The notes under the pieces were generated by a model that was given only the letters and a program-made list of their open reading frames with translations, was not told the origin of the DNA and did not search any database. The position numbers were made by a program, and so were the translations under genes. 64,000 nt of DNA from Alphaproteobacteria bacterium (GTDB taxonomy: Bacteria; Pseudomonadota; Alphaproteobacteria; Micropepsales; Micropepsaceae), in NCBI GenBank assembly GCA_017983635.1, contig JAGOBA010000014.1, positions 41,983 to 105,982 on the forward strand. The letters run 5' to 3'. Each line of letters starts with the position of its first letter. The stretch's first letter is position 1. Shown in pieces: positions 20,685 to 29,385 of this stretch.

Positions 20685-21695
20685 TCAATGCTTTCGCGCG
20701 GGCAGCGGGACTTTCGGTAGGCCGCCGTTTAGCGGGAACATCTGCAGGCTGAGCGCCGGGCCGGCGCCGAAGCGGACGCCTTCGCGAACGAGCGCTTCGG
20801 CGACTTCTTCGAACACAACGCCGTCGACGTAGGAGATTGCCCCTTGCGAGGCGCAGAGGTTGTTTAGCACCTGTGCCTTCTTTTGCGCGCTTTCGGCATC
20901 GTCTTGCGGGGTGAGCGTAATCCCAAGGCCCGCGGCACCAATGGCGCCAGGGCTCCACATCCGGTCGCGGCTGTCCGGAACCGTGACGAAGACGCGGCGA
21001 ACGGCGGCGCGTAAGGTGGTGACGATTTCGCCGAGACGGGCCGACGGCGCACCAGGTGGGATGAGGTCGACTTTGACCACCAACGGTGTCACCACTTGCT
21101 CGCGCGCCGCGTTCAGCTTTTCCAGATAGAGCGTGCGACTCTGTGCGCGGGCAATGGTCGAGAATGAGACCGTCGTTCCGATCGCCGCCATAATGTTTTG
21201 TTCGGCGAAACGCCGGGCATAGGCGATCGTGTCGTCGAGGAACGCGAGGTCGATCGAGGCCAGCGATGCCTCATCGTGCTGCGCCAGAATCCAGTGCCCA
21301 AACTGATTTCCTGCCGCGCCAATTCTTGCAGGGACGCAGAAGAAAGTGCTGGCAGTGCCGCGGCGCAGGTCGAAGACCGGAAAGGCGCGCGCTGTCGCCC
21401 CGATCCCCTTGAGGCGGTTGGATAGCGCGTCGCCGAGGTTGCTGGGCGGTTTGCTGTCGCCACCTGACACTGAATGCACCGCACGTTTGGCAGAGTTGAC
21501 AATGTCATTTGCGGCAGCGGAAGCAATTCTGAATTTCCCGCCGCGGTTGCATATCCTCAAGTGATGCGATCGTTCCACACGAACGCGCGCCAAGAGCCGT
21601 TCGTTGTTGTTGCGTTGCATGTCATGTGCGTCAGGTTTTTCCGCTGCTTCGCGGTTGCTCTCGTCGAAGACGTGGGAACGAGACTCCTTTGGCAT
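20685..21695 (-). CDS. Hypothetical protein with EAL-like fold, start uncertain
   Basis: The C-terminal 250 residues look like a degenerate EAL-type barrel: FPVFDLRRGTASTFFCVP near the start, DLAFLDDTIAYARRFAE, IGTTVSFSTIARAQSR, and YVDGVVFEEVAEALVREGVRFGAGPAL at the end. The catalytic EAL and metal residues are absent, so cyclic-di-GMP hydrolysis is unlikely. The ATG at 21695 has no good ribosome site; the first 75 residues are basic and poorly ordered, and a GTG at 21479 or 21470 would give a cleaner protein. The function is unknown. Confidence 0.5.
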   Translation of the reverse strand: MPKESRSHVFDESNREAAEKPDAHDMQRNNNERLLARVRVERSHHLRICNRGGKFRIASAAANDIVNSAKRAVHSVSGGDSKPPSNLGDALSNRLKGIGATARAFPVFDLRRGTASTFFCVPARIGAAGNQFGHWILAQHDEASLASIDLAFLDDTIAYARRFAEQNIMAAIGTTVSFSTIARAQSRTLYLEKLNAAREQVVTPLVVKVDLIPPGAPSARLGEIVTTLRAAVRRVFVTVPDSRDRMWSPGAIGAAGLGITLTPQDDAESAQKKAQVLNNLCASQGAISYVDGVVFEEVAEALVREGVRFGAGPALSLQMFPLNGGLPKVPLPARKH

Positions 21696-21766
21696 GCGGG
21701 CCAACGCTTGTTTGATTCGCGAATGGCGCGCGCGCTCTGGATGGCTGAAGCGTGGTTAGGACACGT

Positions 21767-23173
21767 TCACGACGCGATCGTTTTGAATGCCGCTAGCGCC
21801 TTTGCGCGCGCTGCGCCGTGGTCGACGATCGGCGGCGGGTAGTCGAGCGACGTGGCGTTCGTGGCTTCCCAGGGGCGGTGGATGAGGCGTGGGTCGCAGT
21901 GGGTGAGTTCCGGGTTCCATTGGCGGACATAGGCACCGTCAGGGTCGAACTTTTCGCCCTGCAGAACCGGATTGAAGATGCGGAAATAGGGGGCGGCATC
22001 GGCGCCGGAGCCTGCGACCCACTGCCAACTCGCCGAATTGTTCGCGAGGTCGGCGTCGAGCAGCGTATCCCAGAACCAGTCGGCGCCACGGCGCCAATCG
22101 ATCAACAAGTGCTTGATCAGAAACGACGCCGCGACCATGCGCACGCGGTTGTGCATGGTGCCGGTCGTCCAAAGCTCGCGCATGCCGGCGTCGACGATGG
22201 GGTAGCCGGTTTGGCCTTTGGTCCAGGCTTTGAAGGCGCGGTCGTTTCGCTCCCAGGGGAAGCGGTCGAAGGCGGGGCGGAAGTTTTGCTCCGGCAATGT
22301 TGGGACATGGTAGAGCAGGTGGTTCGAGAACTCGCGCCAGCCGATTTCGGAGAGGAACTTGTCGACGTTCACTCCGGCTTTGCGGTCCTGGCGGGCGATC
22401 TGCAGAGCGTGCCAGACCTGGCGCGGGCCGATCTCGCCAAAGTGGAGATGGGGCGAGAGGCGCGATGTGTTTTGCTGGTCGGGGCGGTCGCGGCCGCCGG
22501 CGTAGTGCGCGAGCGCGCGATCGATGAAGGTTTCGAGGCGCTTGCGCGCGCCCGCTTCGCCTGGGGCCCAGAGTGGTTCGAAACCTCGCGCCCAGTTGGG
22601 TTTTGTGGGTAGAAGCTTCCACGAGGCGAGCGTGTCGCTGCGCGGCCACTCCAATGGGCTCGCGAATTTCTTCGGTGCGGGAAGCGGTGCGGTCTCGTCG
22701 ATCGTCGCCGACGCGGCGCGCCAGAACGGGGTGAAGACTTTGAACGGACCATCGGCGCCCGTCTTGACTTGCCACGGCTCCTTCAGCAGCGCGGCGTTGA
22801 AGCTCTCTGCCTTTACGTTTTGACTCTTCAGAGTTTCTTTCAGCGCGGTGTCGCGGGCGATCGCCCAGGGTTCGTATTGGCGATTCCAGTGGATAGCTGT
22901 GGCGCCGGTTTCACGTAAGAGCGCGGGAATGATCTTGTGGGCGTTGCCACGGCGAAGGATCAGACGGCTGCCGCGCTTGGCGAGGCTGGCTTCGAGCGCT
23001 TCGAGGCTCTTGTGCAGCCACCAGCGTGACGCAGCGCCGGGCTTCCACTTGCCTGGCGTTTCGTCGTCGAGGATGAACACCGGGATAAGCGCCCCCTGCC
23101 CCGCTGCGGCGTGCAGCGCAAGGTTGTCGGCGAGGCGCAGGTCCTGACGGAACCAGTGGATGACGGGGGACAT
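21767..23173 (-). CDS. phr: Deoxyribodipyrimidine photolyase
   Basis: Light-driven repair of cyclobutane pyrimidine dimers, 468 residues. The N-terminal alpha/beta domain (VIHWFRQDLRLADN) would bind an antenna cofactor. The FAD-binding part has TSRLSPHLHFGEI, GWREF, DAGMRELWTTGTMHNRVRM and NNSASWQWVAGSGADAAPYFRIFNP, all class I photolyase signatures. The tryptophans used for electron transfer are in these segments. It is probably a CPD photolyase rather than a cryptochrome, but that is not certain from sequence alone. It starts 85 bp downstream of the reductase gene. Confidence 0.93.
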   Translation of the reverse strand: MSPVIHWFRQDLRLADNLALHAAAGQGALIPVFILDDETPGKWKPGAASRWWLHKSLEALEASLAKRGSRLILRRGNAHKIIPALLRETGATAIHWNRQYEPWAIARDTALKETLKSQNVKAESFNAALLKEPWQVKTGADGPFKVFTPFWRAASATIDETAPLPAPKKFASPLEWPRSDTLASWKLLPTKPNWARGFEPLWAPGEAGARKRLETFIDRALAHYAGGRDRPDQQNTSRLSPHLHFGEIGPRQVWHALQIARQDRKAGVNVDKFLSEIGWREFSNHLLYHVPTLPEQNFRPAFDRFPWERNDRAFKAWTKGQTGYPIVDAGMRELWTTGTMHNRVRMVAASFLIKHLLIDWRRGADWFWDTLLDADLANNSASWQWVAGSGADAAPYFRIFNPVLQGEKFDPDGAYVRQWNPELTHCDPRLIHRPWEATNATSLDYPPPIVDHGAARAKALAAFKTIAS

Positions 23174-23258
23174 GGTGGGAGTACGTTTGGTGTGGCGCGG
23201 TGGATCAGCCCGCCATTGGCGTCATGGTCTGCGAAGGCCGACCATGACACCCGTGGGT

Positions 23259-24494
23259 TTAGTTCAGCATCTCAAACGTCAGACCCGCGCGCTCCACCAA
23301 TCGCGAGATGAGGCGTTGGCCCATGGCGGAGGCTGGGGTCCAGAGGCCGCCCGGCACTTGGGCGTGGTCGGTTTCGCCAAGGCAGATCGCGGCTTCGGCG
23401 ATCATCTTTGCCGTTGAGCCGTAACCGGGGTCACGGTCGCCGGTGACGCGGGCTTTGTAGGCGCGGCCATTCTTTGCGACGGCGATGAAGAGGAGATCGT
23501 AGTTGCCCTTTTCGCGTTGCTCGGGCGTCGGCCCGTCACCTGGTTTGGGTAGGACATAGTCGTTCAACAAGCGGCGCACGGGTCCTACGGCGGCGGCGAG
23601 GCCGAAGGCGCCCATGCCGCCGGCAACGGCGAGTGCGGCGGGTGCGCCGAGAAAGCTACCGCCGGTCAACATCGCCTCGTCGTATCTGAACTCGCGGCCG
23701 TAGGCGTAGTTCATCAAAGCGTTCGAGCGGTGCACGACGCGGGTGTTGATCGCGGCCATGATGAAGGGCGCGGTCCACGACTGTGCGTCGCCGTCATAGG
23801 CGACGGGGACCATGCCGGGTTGGCGCGGGCCTTTGCGTTCGTTCTTCGGGTTCAGCGCATAAGGGTTGCCAAGCGCGCTGCGCACAGCCGGATCGCGCGT
23901 TGCTTCTTCGACCATGTTCATCATGCTGGCGATCGTGCCGCCGCTGGCGCCGCCGCGCATGGATTTCACGCGCATCTTGATTGCCGCCGGGGATTCGCCG
24001 GTACGCTTTTTCACTTCGTCGTGCAGGAACAAGACGCCGAGGTCGGAGGGGATGGAGTCGAAACCGCAGCACGGGACGATGCGCGCGCCGGAGGCCTTCG
24101 CCGCGTCGTGGTGCTCGTCGATCATGCGTTGGATCCACGGCGCCTCACCTGCGAGGTCGACGTAGTCGGTGCCGGCGCGGGCGCAAGCGGCGACGACTTC
24201 CGAGCCGTACTTCGCATACGGCCCGACCGTCGTCAGGATCACTTTCGTTTGCGCGACGAGCGCGTCGAGCGCCTTCGCGTCGGCGGTGTCGACAACGACC
24301 GTCGCCACGCGCGCGCCACGGTCACCGAGCGTTGCCTTCACGGCGTCGAGTTTCGCGGCGCTGCGCCCAGCCATCGCCCAGCGCAGTTCGTTGCCGCTGT
24401 AGGTCTTCGCCAGATATTCCGCGATCAACGCGCCGACATAACCGGTCGCGCCTAGAACGATGACGTCATAGGGCTTGTCTTGGGGTTTGGGCAT
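23259..24494 (-). CDS. Saccharopine dehydrogenase-like / trans-acting enoyl reductase family protein
   Basis: A 411-residue NAD(P)-binding protein. The N-terminus has VIVLGATGYVGALIAEYLA, a Rossmann nucleotide-binding loop, followed by AGRSAAKLDAV and the conserved GPYAKYGSEVVAACARAGTDYVDLAGE. These are hallmarks of the group that includes the mycobacterial trans-acting enoyl reductases and the saccharopine dehydrogenase-like oxidoreductases. Central FDSIPSDLGV is also typical. The substrate is unknown; a lipid substrate is possible. It is the first of two minus-strand genes with phr downstream. Confidence 0.85.
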   Translation of the reverse strand: MPKPQDKPYDVIVLGATGYVGALIAEYLAKTYSGNELRWAMAGRSAAKLDAVKATLGDRGARVATVVVDTADAKALDALVAQTKVILTTVGPYAKYGSEVVAACARAGTDYVDLAGEAPWIQRMIDEHHDAAKASGARIVPCCGFDSIPSDLGVLFLHDEVKKRTGESPAAIKMRVKSMRGGASGGTIASMMNMVEEATRDPAVRSALGNPYALNPKNERKGPRQPGMVPVAYDGDAQSWTAPFIMAAINTRVVHRSNALMNYAYGREFRYDEAMLTGGSFLGAPAALAVAGGMGAFGLAAAVGPVRRLLNDYVLPKPGDGPTPEQREKGNYDLLFIAVAKNGRAYKARVTGDRDPGYGSTAKMIAEAAICLGETDHAQVPGGLWTPASAMGQRLISRLVERAGLTFEMLN

Positions 24495-24615
24495 TGCGGA
24501 CCTCGGCGAGAGTCGTCGCGGGGACGCTATCGGTTCGGTTGCCGCAGCTCAACGGCAGAGCGCAGGAGAGCCGCGTTTGACCCCGTGTGTGCCGGAACTC
24601 CATTTCCGAGTGAAT

Positions 24616-25098
24616 CTAGTGCTGATCGTGGCTGCCGGCGGTAGCGCCGAGGGCTTCGACGTAGAGATCGACATCGACGGTCTTGCCGCCGGCGAAAGTT
24701 AGTTTGAGCGAGACCATTTCTTCCTCGACCAATGGTTTCTTCAGGCCGATCAGCATCAGGTGCAAGCCATTGTGGTTCAGCGCCAAGGTTCCGTTCGGCG
24801 CGATCTTGAGCGGCGCGGTCAGCGGGCGCATGCGCATGACGCCTTTGTCCATCGTCATCGAGTGGATCTCGACCTTTTCGGCGACCGGGGTCGACATCTT
24901 CAGCAGGCGCAGGGCCTTCTTGCCCTTGTTGACGATCTTCATGTAGGCCGCGCCGGTCGTGGCGCCCGGAGGCGTTGCGGCTGCCCACGGGTGATAGATC
25001 GTGACCGTTCCGACGGTGTATTCGTGCGCGAGCGCGAGCGGAGCAAAGCTGAAACATGCGAGCAGCGCGCAGACGGCGAGACGAACAAACCGGTGCAT
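24616..25098 (-). CDS. PCu(A)C-type periplasmic copper chaperone
   Basis: A 160-residue secreted protein. The signal peptide spans about 1-25 (cleavage after ALA). The copper-site pattern of the PCu(A)C family is present: EIHSMTMDKGVMRMRPL followed by GLHLMLIGLKKPL (His and Met ligands). The tail ends HDQH. The ATG at 25098 is preferred over an upstream Met because it gives a clean signal peptide. Such proteins deliver Cu(I) to cytochrome oxidase or to periplasmic enzymes; here the multicopper oxidase gene lies 77 bp upstream in the same direction. Confidence 0.9.
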   Translation of the reverse strand: MHRFVRLAVCALLACFSFAPLALAHEYTVGTVTIYHPWAAATPPGATTGAAYMKIVNKGKKALRLLKMSTPVAEKVEIHSMTMDKGVMRMRPLTAPLKIAPNGTLALNHNGLHLMLIGLKKPLVEEEMVSLKLTFAGGKTVDVDLYVEALGATAGSHDQH

Positions 25099-25175
25099 CG
25101 TTGAACTCCAAACGAGATGGCGCGACATGCGTGATTGCATGCCGCGCCGCTTGTAGGACGGAAGAGAGGGCGGCG

Positions 25176-27485
25176 CTAGGGGGCGCCGCTTGTGCCGCTG
25201 CCCGCGGCGACAAGGCCGAACGAGGGCTCATAGAATGTGCCTTCCCAACGCATGACCGGCGTCGGTATCGCGACTACCTGTCCCGGGTTCTTGATATCCC
25301 AGCGCAGGAGCATCGCGTTGTCCTCGTGCTGCGTGTTGTGGCAGTGCTCGACGAACGTGCCCATGAATTCGCGGAAGCGAATGGCGATGTCGACTTGGCT
25401 GGTCGAGTCCGCCTCGTCACCGACCCGATAAACATCCTTGCGCGCGCCCTGTTCCCACAGCGGCGGGGTGGCACCGCCGCGCGCGAGGATCTTGCCCTCC
25501 TCGAAGTGGACGTGAACCGGGTGCGACCACCCTCCGCCACCGTTTTTGATGTGCCAAATCTCAAGCGCGCCTTTTGTGACATCGGCCGAGATGCGGTGCG
25601 GATCCATCGCAAGACCTTGACCACCGTCAGTCTTGATCGTCCAGGGCTTCTCGTCGGTGCCGCCAGAGCGTCCGAATTCGAACGTCCGATGGCGCGCGGT
25701 CGACAGCTCTGCCGCCGTGATCGTCGGCAGCGGGATCATCGTCTTCTTGCCGGGCTCGTAGTCAACCGGGTTCATCGACCGATCGACGGCGCCCACCGGC
25801 ATGGCGGCGATGCGGAACTCGAGGAACTTTCCGACTGCGGGATCGCCCTGGTAGCTGCCGCTTAATACGCTCACCAGCGGAATTTCGCGGTTCGGCCCCT
25901 TCCCATCTTTGTGTTCCAGCAGGTTGACCATGTAGAGCTTCGTGCCGGGCGCGAAGTTCTTGAAGTCGACGACAATGTCGTAGCGCTCCGCGATCGCTTG
26001 GGTCGGCAAGTCTTGACTTTGCGCGTTCGGGAAGCGAATTGCGTTTTGCATGATGTTGCCGTCGTTGGCGATCATGTGGAACGGCACGCGCTGCCCCGAC
26101 GCGGTGACGATCGCGATCTTGAAGTAGCGCGAGACGGCGCCGTTCAAGATGCGGAAGCGATAGCGGCGGGCGCGGACGTTGAAGTAGGGCTTGTAGCCCC
26201 AGTTCGTCAGCACGCGATCGCCCAAGAAGCCGTCGGTATTGAAGATGTTGAAGAAGAGTTGGCCGTTCGCGTCCCACGCCTTGTCGGCAATGACCAAGTT
26301 TACGTCATAGTCGCGGTTCCCCCAATCGAGCGCCGTGCCAGAGGGCAAGCACAGGTTCGGGTTTGCGCCATTCGCGTAGTTGCACTGAAAGCCTTCGCGG
26401 CCGCGATCGATGGCACTGTAGTAATTCATCATCGCGGCATTGCCCTTGTAGACGTTCTGGGCGGTGTAATCGAGCATGTGGTCGTGGAACCAATGTGTGC
26501 TCATCGTTTCGTGCCAGTCGCCCGGGATCTTCACGACGCCGCCGGCGCCGTCCGGATAGCCAGCCCAAGAGTCCGTCGCCGACGTGTTGATCGAATCCCG
26601 GCCTGCGAGTTGCATCGGCCAGTGATAGTCGTAGTACTGGCCGGGGAAGAAGTAGGCGGCGGTGAAGCCGTCGCTTTCGGCCGGATTGTGACCGTTGTGC
26701 TCGTGCGTCGTGATGGTGTGCCTACCGAAACCGTTGTTGGCGGCGATGTCGATCGGTAGCGCATTGAAGTGCCGGAAGAGGATCGGCTCGCCATAGCGGG
26801 CCATCAACAGCTTCGGTGGCATGGTGCCGTCGAACGTCCAAACGGAGTTCGGTTGCTGCTCCGGCAATAGGGGATGGAAGCGGACTTGGACGTTCTTGTT
26901 GGTGCCGCCCCGATAGTAAAGGCCTCCCGGCTTGAACTCGCCGAAAAGAAAGCGATGACGCTGTAGCGTGTCGCGCAACCCGCCGTTCGTGCGGGCGCCG
27001 GCCTGTGCCGATTGAAAATAAACCTTGGCGGAAAACTCGTCCCACCTTTGGTGCGCGAACCACTCGCCGTCCGGGCGTCCTTCGATCGCACTCGTGGAGA
27101 GCGCGCGGCCAATGCAGCCGCCGATCCTCGTCTGCCAAGGGTTCGCCTGGGTGGTGTTGGCGGCACGTGTCGGCTGTGGCCACAGCGGTTGCGCCAAGAA
27201 TGTGTCGAGCGCGGCCGTTTGAGGACCATCGGTGCACGTTGCAGGAACCGGCATGGGAGAGCAGGAGGGACAGGTTGAACCGGGCACGGGCTTGGTGCCG
27301 AATTCCTCGAACAACAGCATTTCCTGCGAGAAGGGCCGCACCGTTTGACCGCTGAACGTCAGCGGGCTGGGCGGCGCGCCGGTCGGGATGTCGAAACCAC
27401 CGGCATTGGCTGCAAAGATGGGGACCGTGGCAAGCGCGGCAAACAAGGTCGCGCGCCGCAGCAGTGGCGGGCACGTCAGATGCAT
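25176..27485 (-). CDS. Large secreted multicopper oxidase
   Basis: A 769-residue multicopper oxidase, longer than the 450-500 residues of CueO-type enzymes. A signal peptide covers about 1-27. The four copper-binding motifs are visible in order: HEHNGHN, HWFHDHM, HPVHVH and EHCHNTQHEDNAM, the last with the methionine axial ligand of type 1 copper. GAGGAA lies six bases before the ATG. Similar long enzymes oxidise metals, bilirubin or phenols; no substrate can be set. Pairing with a PCu(A)C chaperone suggests the chaperone supplies its copper. Confidence 0.92.
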   Translation of the reverse strand: MHLTCPPLLRRATLFAALATVPIFAANAGGFDIPTGAPPSPLTFSGQTVRPFSQEMLLFEEFGTKPVPGSTCPSCSPMPVPATCTDGPQTAALDTFLAQPLWPQPTRAANTTQANPWQTRIGGCIGRALSTSAIEGRPDGEWFAHQRWDEFSAKVYFQSAQAGARTNGGLRDTLQRHRFLFGEFKPGGLYYRGGTNKNVQVRFHPLLPEQQPNSVWTFDGTMPPKLLMARYGEPILFRHFNALPIDIAANNGFGRHTITTHEHNGHNPAESDGFTAAYFFPGQYYDYHWPMQLAGRDSINTSATDSWAGYPDGAGGVVKIPGDWHETMSTHWFHDHMLDYTAQNVYKGNAAMMNYYSAIDRGREGFQCNYANGANPNLCLPSGTALDWGNRDYDVNLVIADKAWDANGQLFFNIFNTDGFLGDRVLTNWGYKPYFNVRARRYRFRILNGAVSRYFKIAIVTASGQRVPFHMIANDGNIMQNAIRFPNAQSQDLPTQAIAERYDIVVDFKNFAPGTKLYMVNLLEHKDGKGPNREIPLVSVLSGSYQGDPAVGKFLEFRIAAMPVGAVDRSMNPVDYEPGKKTMIPLPTITAAELSTARHRTFEFGRSGGTDEKPWTIKTDGGQGLAMDPHRISADVTKGALEIWHIKNGGGGWSHPVHVHFEEGKILARGGATPPLWEQGARKDVYRVGDEADSTSQVDIAIRFREFMGTFVEHCHNTQHEDNAMLLRWDIKNPGQVVAIPTPVMRWEGTFYEPSFGLVAAGSGTSGAP

Positions 27486-27894
27486 CGTAGTTCCTCAAAG
27501 CGAAGCGATTCGGACCCCGACTCACACTAGGAGGAATCATTTCCCTGCGAAGGGAATAAAAACGCGTATGCCAAGTTTGGCGATTCCGTGTGCGCAGAAT
27601 CACACAGGGACGGCACGCATCATCGACCTTTTGATGTTAGCGGCATAGCTCAAGGGAGTAATGGGGACACTTTGGAGGTACCCCACCGATAGCCCAAAAG
27701 GCACCGGACATTGCAACGCAGTCGCAATCGCGGATTGCGCTCGTCGGATCGCCCTGCCGGTCGCTAGGACTTCGCGGTGAGCGCGAAGGCGGCGTGGCGC
27801 GATTGGTGCCGGCGGTGAGAGACGGAGCCGATCGAGCGAGCGTGTTGTGCTTTCGCGAGTGCGGTGCCGGCGCGATTTGACCCGACGATCGTTG
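27486..27894. other. Intergenic region between multicopper oxidase and gapR
   Basis: About 410 bp. Besides the small hairpin at 27541-27556 I see no gene, RNA or terminator that I can support. Open frames here lack ribosome sites and recognisable sequence. Confidence 0.5.
27541..27556. promoter_or_regulatory. Perfect 6-bp hairpin upstream of the multicopper oxidase
   Basis: TTCCCT and AGGGAA flank a GCGA loop, 55 bp before the oxidase start. It could be an operator or an RNA hairpin in the leader. No regulator is suggested. Confidence 0.3.
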
Positions 27895-28140
27895 TCAACT
27901 CGCCATGCCAAGGGCGGACATATAGAGGTCGAGGAGCGCGTCTTGTTCGTCGCGTTCGTTCGAGTCCATTTTGCGGATGCGGATGACTTGGCGCATGATC
28001 TTCACGTCGAAGCCTTGGCCCTTTGCCTCCGCGTAGACTTCGCGGATGTCGCCGGCGAGGGCGGCTTTTTCTTCTTCGAGGCGCTCAACGCGCTCGACAA
28101 GCGACTTCAATTGATCCTTGGCAAAATTGGCCTTGGCCAT
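27895..28140 (-). CDS. gapR: GapR/DUF2312 nucleoid-associated protein
   Basis: An 81-residue protein that is helical throughout: DQLKSLVERVERLEEEKAALAGDIREVYAEAKGQGFDVKIMRQVIRIRKMD. This is the DUF2312 family, whose Caulobacter member GapR binds overtwisted AT-rich DNA ahead of replication forks and stimulates topoisomerases. The N-terminal half forms the coiled coil and the segment around VIRIRK is the DNA-contacting part. The length matches the family. It is near universal in Alphaproteobacteria, which supports the taxonomic guess. Confidence 0.92.
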   Translation of the reverse strand: MAKANFAKDQLKSLVERVERLEEEKAALAGDIREVYAEAKGQGFDVKIMRQVIRIRKMDSNERDEQDALLDLYMSALGMAS

Positions 28141-28225
28141 GGCGACGAACCCGGTCTGAAAATGTGAACAAATGTGGGATAGGGGCGCGGACGATAGCCG
28201 CCACCCCCTGCCCGATCAATGCGCT

Positions 28226-28525
28226 TCAGCCGTGATTCTTGTGGGCTTTTTCAAAGGCAGCCTTTTGCTCCGCTGATGCTTCCTTTTGGTGGCGCGCCTT
28301 CCATTCGGCTTGCGGCATGCCGTAGACGCGCGTGCGGGCGTCGTCTTTCGCGAGTTCGATCCCGCGTTCGGCGGCCGCGTCCTTCAGCCAATCGCCCAGG
28401 CAATTGCGGCAGAAGCCCGCGAGATTCATCAAGTCGATGTTTTGAACGTCGGTGCGCTTCTGCAGATGCGCAACCAAGCGACGAAAAGCTGCGGCTTCGA
28501 TTTCGGTGCGTTTGGTTTCGTCCAT
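28226..28525 (-). other. Possible internal start for a free-standing DUF1244 protein
   Basis: Inside the fused gene an in-frame ATG at 28525 is preceded by TGGAGGCG at ideal distance. It would make a 99-residue protein that matches DUF1244 from its first residue. This suggests that a separate downstream gene lost the upstream gene's stop codon, or that both a fusion and a short protein are made. Confidence 0.45.
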
Positions 28526-29299
28526 GGCGGCGCCTCCAGTGTTGTTCGAATCTAGGTGCGCGAGGCTGGAACGCAAGATCGGCGTGAGGCGCGCCGCCCA
28601 TTTTGCGGCGCCGGCTTCGTCGGCGATCAAATCCTGGCGGATTTCAATGAGCACGTGTGCGAGGCCGTGCGCGAGTGCGTGTTGGGCCATGCAATCGCCT
28701 TCCAACTCGCCGGTGTAGGGCTGATTGTCGCCGACGGTGAGATCGCTTTCGCGGCGCAGGGCTTCCAGCAGCGGCAGCGCGAGGCGGCCGTCCTTTTTGC
28801 TCCAGAGCACGCCGACTTGCCAGGGGCGTTTGTTGCCGCGCCATTCGGGCGTGAAGGAGTGGATCGAGATAATGACGGGTTTGATGCCTTGCGCTCGCGC
28901 GCGGGCGATCGCGGCTTCGATCGTGTCGTGGTAGGGGCGGTAATAGCGTTCGATGCGCTTGTCGACTTCGGCGAAGTCGGCCTTTGCGTTGCCGGGAATG
29001 ATCGCGCTATCGGAGAGTTTCATCACCAGCGTCGGATCGTCGGGACCGCGGTTCAGATCGATGAGCAAACGCGAGTAGACACCGAGGATCGCCGGAGCGT
29101 TGAACGCTTTCGCCATAGCGCGCGTCACGTTTGCGGCGCCGATGTCGTAGGCGATGTGCAGGTTGAACAGCGCCGGCGCGAGGCCGAGCGAGGCATATTC
29201 CGGCGGCACTGCGTTCGAAGCGTGATCGCAGACGAAGATCAGATGCGGCGGCGCGTTCGCGTTCGCGATTTCGTAGCCTCTGTGTTGTTCGGCCGGCAT
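28226..29299 (-). CDS. N-formylglutamate amidohydrolase fused to DUF1244
   Basis: A 357-residue protein made of two parts. Residues 1 to about 255 are an N-formylglutamate amidohydrolase-like domain: LIFVCDHASNAVPPEY, IAYDIGAANVTRAMAKAF, IISIHSFTPEWRG, and a C-terminal HVLIEIRQDLI. Residues 259-357 are a complete DUF1244 domain (LVAHLQKRTDVQNIDLMNLAGFCRNCL and YGMPQAEWKARHQ). The join has no stop codon. The ATG at 29299 with GGGGGAAG before it is preferred over the longer upstream frame. The first domain would hydrolyse formylglutamate or a similar amide; DUF1244 has no settled function. Confidence 0.82.
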   Translation of the reverse strand: MPAEQHRGYEIANANAPPHLIFVCDHASNAVPPEYASLGLAPALFNLHIAYDIGAANVTRAMAKAFNAPAILGVYSRLLIDLNRGPDDPTLVMKLSDSAIIPGNAKADFAEVDKRIERYYRPYHDTIEAAIARARAQGIKPVIISIHSFTPEWRGNKRPWQVGVLWSKKDGRLALPLLEALRRESDLTVGDNQPYTGELEGDCMAQHALAHGLAHVLIEIRQDLIADEAGAAKWAARLTPILRSSLAHLDSNNTGGAAMDETKRTEIEAAAFRRLVAHLQKRTDVQNIDLMNLAGFCRNCLGDWLKDAAAERGIELAKDDARTRVYGMPQAEWKARHQKEASAEQKAAFEKAHKNHG

Positions 29300-29385
29300 C
29301 GCCGCTTCCCCCGCGCTCCAGCGCCAAGATAGGCGATGCGCGGGTTTTGTGTCATAGAGCGAATGACGCAGTTGGGCTGGATTCT

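Noticed and set aside
24546..24561. AGCTCAACGGCAGAGC resembles a tRNA D-arm.
   Set aside because: No matching anticodon stem, T-arm (GTTCGA) or acceptor pairing could be built around it on either strand.
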